From the NCBI GenBank assembly GCA_900772565.1, contig CAAHET010000021.1, forward strand, positions 1 to 12,011: DNA of 12,011 bases. The letters run 5' to 3'. The DNA is from an uncultured Faecalibacterium sp. GTDB lineage: Bacteria > Bacillota > Clostridia > Oscillospirales > Ruminococcaceae. Of the stretch, positions 7,138-12,011 are shown one piece after another. The notes below the pieces were generated by a model that ran no database searches, was not told where the DNA came from, and saw only the letters and a program-made list of their open reading frames with translations. The translations under genes and the position numbers were made by a program. Within the stretch, counting starts at the first letter, position 1. Each line of letters opens with the position of its first letter.

Positions 7138-7187
7138 TTATGGCCTGTCTGCTCCCTGCCGGGGGGTGGATGGGTCATAATTTTTTT
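7138..7187 (+). terminator. Rho-independent terminator after the aspartokinase gene
   Basis: TTATGGCC (7138-7145) pairs with GGTCATAA (7173-7180) with one G-U pair, an inner CTCCC / GGGGG stem is possible, and seven T residues follow (7181-7187). It closes the threonine-family operon 18 bases after the lysC stop codon. Confidence 0.85.
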
Positions 7188-7200
7188 ACACACGGCGGCG

Positions 7201-7229
7201 TTTACACAAATTGCAAAGGGGTGTATAAT
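7201..7229 (+). promoter_or_regulatory. Near-consensus sigma-A promoter for the vanY-ymfF-ymfH-lgt cluster
   Basis: TTTACA (7201-7206), a 17-base spacer, and TATAAT (7224-7229). Only one of the twelve consensus bases differs. It starts 14 bases after the preceding terminator, and transcription would begin near 7236, about 54 bases before the vanY start codon. Confidence 0.85.
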
Positions 7230-7289
7230 ATAGTTTGAATCTGTGCGGCGCACCGGCGCTGCAACAATGCCGAAAAGGAGCCCCACCGC

Positions 7290-8111
7290 ATGAGTGAACC
7301 CACCCGCACCTCCAGAGCGCCTGCTGATAAGCGCCTGACCTATCAACAATGGAAGCGCCGCAAAATGCTGCGGCTGGCCCGCAACTGGGTGCTGTTTCTG
7401 GCCGGCTGCGCTGCGGTGGTGGCGCTGCTGACCGGCGGCATCCTGTGGCTGTTGCCTAAGGTGCACGGCCTGCTGGCCGGGCCAAAGGTGTTTGCAGCCA
7501 GCGTGTACGACGGCACAGACTATGTGTTCAACGCCGCAGATGCCCGGCTTACGCTGGTGAACGCCAACCTGCCCTATACCGCCGAGCCGACCCCGCTGCT
7601 GGACACCGCCGACGAGGCCACCGGCCAGCAGCTGGAAGCGGAAGCTGCCATGCAGTACCGCAGTATGGCCGCCGCCGCGCAGGCAGATGGCGTCAGCCTG
7701 ACCCTTGTGGCCGGTTATCAGGACGCCGACACCCGGCAGGCTGCCTACGAGGCCCAGGTGCAGACCTACCGCGATAAGCGCAAGAGCGAGGAGGACGCCG
7801 CCCGTCTGGCGGCTACCATCCAGCCTGCCGCCAACGCCAACGAGCACGGCACCGGCTACGCGGCAGATATCCTCAGCGCGGACGACCCGCAGCAGGACAC
7901 CAGCTTTGCCGAGACCCGCGCCTACGAGTGGCTTACGGCCTACGCGGCAGAATACGGCTTTATCCTGCGCTACCCGCAGGACCGGCAGGCTGCCACCGGC
8001 ATCGTGTTCGAGCCGTGGCACTGGCGCTATGTAGGGGTGGAAAATGCCCTTGCCATCCGTGCCAGCGGCCTGAGCTTGGAAGAGTTTATCGCCCTGCAGC
8101 GGGCAGACTGA
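7290..8111 (+). CDS. VanY-type (M15B) D-alanyl-D-alanine carboxypeptidase, membrane-anchored
   Basis: Predicted zinc peptidase that removes the terminal D-Ala from peptidoglycan stem peptides outside the membrane. 273 residues: a basic cytoplasmic tail (1-31), one membrane segment (about 32-55) and an extracellular catalytic domain from about residue 110. The M15 zinc ligands are visible as His186 and Asp193 in NEHGTGYAAD, and His244 in EPWHWRYVG, where Glu241 is the likely catalytic base. GFILRYP (223-229) is also typical. The usual SGYR motif reads AGYQ (141-144), so the Arg has become Gln; substrate preference may differ (for example dipeptide or L,D activity). AAAAGGAG at 7273-7280 is the ribosome binding site. 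Chromosomal VanY homologues of this kind are common in Clostridia and do not by themselves mean vancomycin resistance; no vanHAX-like genes are present. Confidence 0.9.
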   Translation: MSEPTRTSRAPADKRLTYQQWKRRKMLRLARNWVLFLAGCAAVVALLTGGILWLLPKVHGLLAGPKVFAASVYDGTDYVFNAADARLTLVNANLPYTAEPTPLLDTADEATGQQLEAEAAMQYRSMAAAAQADGVSLTLVAGYQDADTRQAAYEAQVQTYRDKRKSEEDAARLAATIQPAANANEHGTGYAADILSADDPQQDTSFAETRAYEWLTAYAAEYGFILRYPQDRQAATGIVFEPWHWRYVGVENALAIRASGLSLEEFIALQRAD

Positions 8112-8119
8112 ATCAAATG

Positions 8120-8139
8120 CTCTGTGCTGCGGCACAGAG
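8120..8139 (+). other. Perfect 8-bp hairpin with UGCG (UNCG-type) tetraloop before ymfF
   Basis: CTCTGTGC (8120-8127) and GCACAGAG (8132-8139) are perfectly complementary around the loop TGCG, closed by a C-G pair, which is the UNCG class of very stable tetraloop. No T-tract follows. It ends one base before the ymfF ribosome binding site (GAAGGG, 8141-8146). It may stabilise an mRNA end or modulate ymfF translation. Confidence 0.7.
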
Positions 8140-8154
8140 AGAAGGGAACTATCA

Positions 8155-9456
8155 TTGGAACGTACTCTCATTGCACCGGGCGTGCATCTTTCCTGCGACC
8201 CGGCTTCTAAATTCAACCGTTGCCGTATCAGCATCCACTTTGCCTTTCCGGCAGAGCGTAAAACGGCCACTGCCCATGCGCTTTTGCCGCTGGTGATGGA
8301 GCGCGGCTATGCGGACTGCCCGGATATGACCCGGCTGACCAAAAAGCTGGCAAAACTCTACGGTGCAGACCTGACCGTGGACGCCCGTCCCATGGGCTGC
8401 AACCACAACCTCTGCGTCAGCGTGACCGGCATCAAGGATGCCTTTGCGCTGGAGGGTGAGACGCTGACCGCCGAGTATACCAAAATCGCGCTGGGCGCGG
8501 CCTTTCATCCCTATCTTGTGGATGGCTGCTTTGACCCGCAGGCCGTCAGCATTGAAAAGCAGATGCTGAAAAAAGGCCTTGAGGACGAGATCAACGATAA
8601 ACGCATCTACTGCCTGCATCAGGCCAACCGGGAGTTCTTTGGCGACAGCCCGGCGGGCGTGCGGCAGGAGGGCTATCTGGAAGAGGTGGACGGCCTTACC
8701 CCGGCTATGCTGACCGCAGCCTACCGGCAGATGCTGCGCACCGCCAACATCGAGCTGCTGGTGCTGGGCTGCGACGCCGCCCAGACCGCCGCCATCCGGG
8801 ACGCTTTACTGGCAGAGCTTGCCTGCATCGACCGTGCCCCGCTGCCGCTGGTGGAAAACATGGCGATGCCCGCCATTGCGCCGGTGCACAAGACCGAAAA
8901 CTACGATATGGTGCAGGCAAAGCTGTGTATGCTCTTCACGCTGGGGCAGCCCATGCAGCCGCAGCAGCTGGCAGCGGTGCGCCTTGCTATGGCACTGTAC
9001 GGCGGCAGCGTGACCAGCCGCCTGTTCCTCAATGTGCGGGAGCGGGACCATCTGTGCTACTACTGCTCCTCCTCCTTCCAGAGTTTTACCGGAAGCATGG
9101 CGGTGAACAGCGGTGTGGAGCACGCCGATGCCGCCCGTGCAGAGCAGGCGATTCTGAAAGAGCTTGCCGACTTGTGCACCGGCCCCATTACAGACGAGGA
9201 ATTCGAGGACTGCCGCCGGGGGCTGCTCAGCGGCATGAACGGGGTAGAGGACAGCCTTGGCGGCATCGAGAGCTGGTACTACATTGAGGTGCTGCGCGCC
9301 GGTGCCAACAGCGCTGCGCCTATCCAGAGCCCGGAGCAGGCACGGAATGCCCTGCGCGCCGTGACCAAGGACGAGGTGCGGGACATCCTGCGCCGCCTGA
9401 CCCTCTCGGTCAGCTATCTGCTTACAAAGGAGGATGCTGCCCATGCCGCAGAATAA
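8155..9456 (+). CDS. ymfF: M16-family peptidase homologue, non-catalytic partner (YmfF-like)
   Basis: A 433-residue protein of the pitrilysin (M16) fold that lacks the zinc-binding HxxEH motif: the corresponding segment reads ALLPLVMERG (42-51). LTKKLAKLYGADL (61-73) is typical of YmfF proteins. M16 proteins of this type usually work as a pair of one active and one inactive subunit, and the active partner follows directly (ymfH), overlapping by 14 bases. NCBI names the pair EF-P 5-aminopentanol modification-associated proteins (spelled YfmF/YfmH), from the B. subtilis ymf cluster; their biochemical role is not firmly settled. The start is TTG 8155, placed eight bases after GAAGGG (8141-8146); no in-frame ATG upstream fits as well. 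The family assignment is confident; the function in EF-P modification is an association only. Confidence 0.9.
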   Translation: MERTLIAPGVHLSCDPASKFNRCRISIHFAFPAERKTATAHALLPLVMERGYADCPDMTRLTKKLAKLYGADLTVDARPMGCNHNLCVSVTGIKDAFALEGETLTAEYTKIALGAAFHPYLVDGCFDPQAVSIEKQMLKKGLEDEINDKRIYCLHQANREFFGDSPAGVRQEGYLEEVDGLTPAMLTAAYRQMLRTANIELLVLGCDAAQTAAIRDALLAELACIDRAPLPLVENMAMPAIAPVHKTENYDMVQAKLCMLFTLGQPMQPQQLAAVRLAMALYGGSVTSRLFLNVRERDHLCYYCSSSFQSFTGSMAVNSGVEHADAARAEQAILKELADLCTGPITDEEFEDCRRGLLSGMNGVEDSLGGIESWYYIEVLRAGANSAAPIQSPEQARNALRAVTKDEVRDILRRLTLSVSYLLTKEDAAHAAE

Positions 9457-10753
9457 CCAGACCCTGCTGGAAAAGACCGTGGCCGACCAGTGGCAGACCC
9501 TGCCCTCCGGCCTGACGGTGCTGGTGCGCCCCATGCCGGGCTATTCCAGCACCCATGTGATCTATGCCACAAAGTTCGGCTCTATCGACCGGGATTTCTG
9601 TCTGAACGGCCAAACTGTGCATCTGCCGGCGGGTGTGGCGCATTTTCTGGAGCACAAAATGTTCGAGGACGAGGACGGCGACGCCTTTGCCAAGTATGCA
9701 AAGACCGGTGCCAATGCCAATGCCTTTACCAGCTTTGACCGCACCTGCTACCTGTTCACTGCCACCCAGCAGCTGGACGAAAGTCTGGATGTGCTGCTGG
9801 GCATGGTAGGCCACCCCTACTTTACCGAGCAGACCATCGCCAAGGAGCAGGGCATCATCGGGCAGGAGATCAAAATGTACGATGACAGCCCGGACTGGCG
9901 GCTTATCACCGGCCTGTTCGAGTGCCTGTACCACAGCCACCCCATCCGCAGCGACATCGCAGGCACAGTGGAGAGCATTGCTGAGATCACGCCCGCCATG
10001 CTGTACGACAGCTGCAAGGCTTTTTATGCCCCGGGCAATATGGTGCTGGCTGCGGCTGGCAACACCACCATGGAGCAGATCTTGGCTGCCTGTGAACGGC
10101 ACGGTCTGATGGAGCCCCGCCCGGCACAAAAGGTGCAGCGGCTGTGGGCCACGGAGCCTATGACCCTTGCCGCCACGGAAAAAACGCTGACCATGCCAGT
10201 CTCCAAGCCCTGCTTCGGTGTGGGCTTTAAGGAAGAACCGCTGCCTGCGGGCGACCTGCGCACCGAGGCGCTGTACGACCTTGTGCTCAGCTGCATCGTG
10301 GGCGGGATGTCGCCGCTGTACCGCCGCCTGTATGACGAAGGTCTTGTGAACCCCGGCTTTGGCGGCGAGGTGCTGCGGGTGGACGGTTGCTGCTGCATCC
10401 TGTTCACCGGCGAGAGCGATGTACCGGACACCGTGCGGCAGCTGCTGCTGGACGAGATCGCCTGGGTGCGCGCTGCCGGTGTGGACAGGGAAGTGTTTAC
10501 CCTGTGCAAGAACGAAAAATACGGCCAGCTGATCGAAAATTTGGAAAACGTGGAGGACTCGGCCAGCCAGATGGCAGACTTTGCCCTCAGTGGCCAGACA
10601 GTGGCACAGCAGATCTCTATGCTGGCCGGACTGACCGCAGAGGATGCAGACGCTGCCCTGCAGCACATCCTGTGCACCGACCGCATGGCTACCATGTACA
10701 TCCTGCCGGACGGCACGGCGCAGGCGGCAGAAGAAGAGGAGGAAGAAGAATGA
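9443..10753 (+). CDS. ymfH: M16-family zinc metallopeptidase, catalytic partner (YmfH-like)
   Basis: Active-type pitrilysin-fold protease of 436 residues. The inverted zinc motif HFLEH is at 67-71 (His67 and His71 ligands, Glu70 catalytic), and the third ligand is a glutamate in KEQGIIGQE (Glu135 or Glu142). ANANAFTSFDRTCYLF (90-105) is the conserved substrate-cleft segment of YmfH proteins. It should form a heterodimer with the preceding YmfF. I chose ATG 9443 because AGGAGG (9428-9433) directly abuts the other in-frame ATG at 9434, leaving no spacing, whereas 9443 has nine bases. The start lies within the end of ymfF, so translation is probably coupled. The protein ends in seven consecutive glutamates, whose codons form the ribosome binding site of lgt. 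The natural substrate is unknown. Confidence 0.93.
   Translation: MPQNNQTLLEKTVADQWQTLPSGLTVLVRPMPGYSSTHVIYATKFGSIDRDFCLNGQTVHLPAGVAHFLEHKMFEDEDGDAFAKYAKTGANANAFTSFDRTCYLFTATQQLDESLDVLLGMVGHPYFTEQTIAKEQGIIGQEIKMYDDSPDWRLITGLFECLYHSHPIRSDIAGTVESIAEITPAMLYDSCKAFYAPGNMVLAAAGNTTMEQILAACERHGLMEPRPAQKVQRLWATEPMTLAATEKTLTMPVSKPCFGVGFKEEPLPAGDLRTEALYDLVLSCIVGGMSPLYRRLYDEGLVNPGFGGEVLRVDGCCCILFTGESDVPDTVRQLLLDEIAWVRAAGVDREVFTLCKNEKYGQLIENLENVEDSASQMADFALSGQTVAQQISMLAGLTAEDADAALQHILCTDRMATMYILPDGTAQAAEEEEEEE
10737..10753 (+). promoter_or_regulatory. lgt ribosome binding site inside the poly-Glu codons of ymfH
   Basis: AGGAGG (10737-10742) lies within the run of GAA/GAG codons that ends ymfH, seven bases before the lgt ATG at 10750. 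The lgt start and ymfH stop overlap as ATGA (10750-10753), the classic arrangement for coupled translation. The same bases thus encode an acidic tail and a strong SD. Confidence 0.85.
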
Positions 10754-11790
10754 CAAATCTGGTACAGTTCCCGGGCCTTGGCCTGAGCTTTCACCTGAAC
10801 CGCGTGGCCTTTACCATCGGCGGGGTCAGCATTTATTGGTACGGCGTGTGCATCGCGGTGGGTCTGTGTCTGGCACTGGTCTTTGCCTTCCGGCACAGTC
10901 TGGAATTTGGCGTAGACCCGGACAGCATGGTGGACGTGATCCTCATCGGCGTGGTGCTGGGCATTATCAGCGCCCGCGCCTACTATGTGGCTATGGCACC
11001 TTTTAAATACGAGAGCATCTGGGAGATGATCGCCATCCGCGATGGTGGCCTTGCCATCTACGGCGGCATCATCGGCGGCTTTTTGTTCGGCGGTCTGGCC
11101 TGCAAGTGGCGGGGCGTGCCGGTGCTGTCCATGTTCGACCTGACCGCCATGGGCTTTCTCATCGGGCAGGGCTGCGGCCGCTGGGGCAACTTTTTCAATC
11201 AGGAAGCCTTTGGCTGCAACACCACCCTGCCTTGGGGTATGTACAGCGAGACGACCCGCGCTTACCTGATGAGCAGCACGGTCACGGTACCCAAGGGTGT
11301 GGTCATCGACCCCAACCTGCCGGTGCACCCCACTTTTTTATATGAGAGCATCTGGTGTTTTGTGGGCTTCTTCCTGCTGTTCCGCTACATCAAAAAGCGC
11401 AAGTTCAACGGCGACATCACCCTGCGGTATCTGGTATGGTACGGCGCAGGCCGTTTCTGGATCGAGGGTCTGCGCACCGACAGCCTGATGCTAGTGCCCT
11501 CCATCGGGCTGCGGGCATCCCAGCTGGTGGCAGGCATCGCCGTGGTAGCGGGCATTGCGGCAGAGGTGTACTTTACCCGCAAGTGCAAGGACAAGCCCCT
11601 GTTTGTGCCGCTGGCGCTGAACGCCGAGAACAAGGCGGCGAAAAAGAAGCTGGACGGCCCCATCTCCTTTGCAGGTAAGGACACCCAGCTGCTGGCCTCC
11701 AGCCCGCGCAAGCTGTTTTTGGAAAAGACCGAGGCCTATAATGCACAGGTAAAAGCCGCCATAGAGCAGGCCGGGCAGAAAAAAGCGTAA
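10750..11790 (+). CDS. lgt: Prolipoprotein diacylglyceryl transferase
   Basis: Integral membrane enzyme that transfers diacylglycerol from phosphatidylglycerol to the lipobox Cys of prolipoproteins, the first step of lipoprotein maturation. 346 residues from ATG 10750. The Lgt signature GRWGNFFNQEAFG is at 143-155, with Arg144 and Glu152 matching E. coli Arg143 and Glu151. GGLAIYGGIIGG (99-110) has Tyr where E. coli has His103, as I recall is common in Gram-positives. PTFLYES (194-200) and GRFWIEGLRTD (234-244) are also conserved. Several hydrophobic segments lie between about 22 and 275. After the last one there is a hydrophilic, Lys-rich tail of about 68 residues (279-346), longer than in E. 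coli Lgt and probably cytoplasmic. The frame is open well upstream, but the ATGA overlap with ymfH and the SD at 10737-10742 fix the start. Confidence 0.96.
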   Translation: MTNLVQFPGLGLSFHLNRVAFTIGGVSIYWYGVCIAVGLCLALVFAFRHSLEFGVDPDSMVDVILIGVVLGIISARAYYVAMAPFKYESIWEMIAIRDGGLAIYGGIIGGFLFGGLACKWRGVPVLSMFDLTAMGFLIGQGCGRWGNFFNQEAFGCNTTLPWGMYSETTRAYLMSSTVTVPKGVVIDPNLPVHPTFLYESIWCFVGFFLLFRYIKKRKFNGDITLRYLVWYGAGRFWIEGLRTDSLMLVPSIGLRASQLVAGIAVVAGIAAEVYFTRKCKDKPLFVPLALNAENKAAKKKLDGPISFAGKDTQLLASSPRKLFLEKTEAYNAQVKAAIEQAGQKKA

Positions 11791-11803
11791 AAAATCTGCG
11801 CAA

Positions 11804-11821
11804 AAGGGGAAATTTCCTCTT
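11804..11821 (+). promoter_or_regulatory. 18-bp dyad abutting the rplU promoter -35
   Basis: AAGGGGAAATTTCCTCTT is symmetric about 11812/11813 apart from one position (a G-T pair). It overlaps the first bases of the -35 hexamer at 11820. It might bind a protein, or act as the lgt terminator together with the T-rich stretch at 11831-11840, which is poorly spaced for that. No better lgt terminator is seen. Confidence 0.4.
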
Positions 11822-11848
11822 GCAATCCGGTTTGGTTTTTGCTATAAT
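11820..11848 (+). promoter_or_regulatory. Promoter of the rplU transcript
   Basis: TTGCAA (11820-11825), a 17-base spacer, and TATAAT (11843-11848) with TGC in front (extended -10). Transcription would start near 11855, just before the L21 leader structure. Confidence 0.85.
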
Positions 11849-11854
11849 ATTCTA

Positions 11855-11930
11855 GCCGCATGGTGTGGGCGCCTGAAATGGCCCGCTGTAAGGGTCTGCC
11901 TTTACGACCAGCGAGTACAACGAAAAGGAA
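11855..11930 (+). ncRNA. Ribosomal protein L21 leader (cis-regulatory RNA)
   Basis: The leader between promoter and rplU folds into two visible hairpins. One is GTGGGC (11865-11870) with GCCCGC (11881-11886) around a ten-base loop. The other is around 11887-11907, with GTAAGG and CCTTTAC pairing with a bulged T and an outer GCTG / CAGC pairing that competes with the end of the first stem. The position and the GGCGCCTGAAATGGCCCGC core match my memory of the L21 leader family of Firmicutes, thought to let L21 control its own operon. A covariance-model search would settle it. Confidence 0.8.
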
Positions 11931-11938
11931 TGAACAAA

Positions 11939-12011
11939 ATGTACGCAATCATTGTTACCGGCGGTAAGCAGTACCGCGTGGAGCAGGGCGACATCGTCTA
12001 CATCGAAAAGC
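11939..12011 (+). CDS. rplU: 50S ribosomal protein L21 (5' end only)
   Basis: The 24 codons present read MYAIIVTGGKQYRVEQGDIV and continue YIEK, the standard L21 N terminus. L21 binds 23S rRNA in the large subunit. GAAAAGGA (11922-11929) is the ribosome binding site. An in-frame ATG at 11930 abuts it with no spacing, so ATG 11939, nine bases further, is the likely start, and it gives the usual L21 N terminus. The gene continues past the right edge; rpmA (L27) would be expected downstream. Confidence 0.96.
   Translation, partial: MYAIIVTGGKQYRVEQGDIVYIEK

Noticed and set aside
7290..8111. Vancomycin-resistance locus
   Set aside because: Only a VanY-type carboxypeptidase is present. No vanH, vanA-type ligase, vanX or vanRS genes are adjacent, and chromosomal VanY homologues are widespread.
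6453..8270. 605-codon open frame on the minus strand across lysC, the terminator and vanY
   Set aside because: It crosses a clear terminator and promoter of the opposite strand, has no plausible domain, and its C-terminal half is Ser/Leu-rich complement sequence. Shadow of the real genes.
10387..10749. Upstream extension of the lgt frame by 121 codons
   Set aside because: The extension lies inside ymfH in another frame and is Arg/Gly/His-rich. The ATGA overlap at 10750-10753 and the AGGAGG at 10737-10742 mark the real start.
9422..10756. 444-codon minus-strand frame opposite ymfH, and a 457-codon one at 5728-7101
   Set aside because: Both are almost exact shadows of ymfH and lysC, which carry all expected motifs. 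His/Gln/Gly-rich translations and no ribosome binding sites.

Overview
The window looks like ordinary chromosomal core sequence from a GC-rich member of the Clostridia (Bacillota). Codon use, the gene set and the leader upstream of rplU fit the Oscillospiraceae/Ruminococcaceae, with Faecalibacterium or a close relative as my best guess. That placement is an inference from protein flavour, strong AGGAGG-type Shine-Dalgarno sites and TGCTATAAT-type extended -10 promoters; I could not run a search. I see no insertion sequence, prophage, CRISPR array, tRNA or rRNA gene, and nothing that amounts to a new multi-gene system.

Layout. (1) 1-223, minus strand: the start of a membrane-anchored protein with a BofC-like domain, running off the left edge. 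(2) 224-500: divergent promoter region with two extended -10 promoters reading rightwards. (3) 501-3044: class A penicillin-binding protein (glycosyltransferase plus transpeptidase). (4) 3134-7187: a threonine/aspartate-family operon, with a promoter embedded in an inverted repeat, then an HTH-ACT regulatory protein, homoserine dehydrogenase, homoserine kinase and aspartokinase, closed by a rho-independent terminator. (5) 7201-11790: an envelope/processing cluster with a near-consensus promoter, a VanY-type carboxypeptidase, a non-catalytic and a catalytic M16 protease (ymfF, ymfH), and lgt. The last three genes are tightly packed, with overlapping ends. (6) 11804-12011: promoter, L21 leader RNA and the start of rplU (ribosomal protein L21).

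How it works together. Aspartokinase, homoserine dehydrogenase and homoserine kinase are three of the five steps from aspartate to threonine; aspartate-semialdehyde dehydrogenase and threonine synthase are not here. The small ACT protein at the head of the operon is a good candidate for its amino-acid-sensing regulator. The PBP, VanY and Lgt are envelope enzymes: peptidoglycan synthesis, stem-peptide trimming and lipoprotein lipidation.

The best second-look signals are regulatory: the dyad overlapping the threonine-operon promoter, an internal start inside aspartokinase that would yield a separate ACT-only subunit, a UNCG-capped hairpin before ymfF, a poly-glutamate tail of YmfH whose codons double as the lgt ribosome binding site, and an awkward start region for the PBP.
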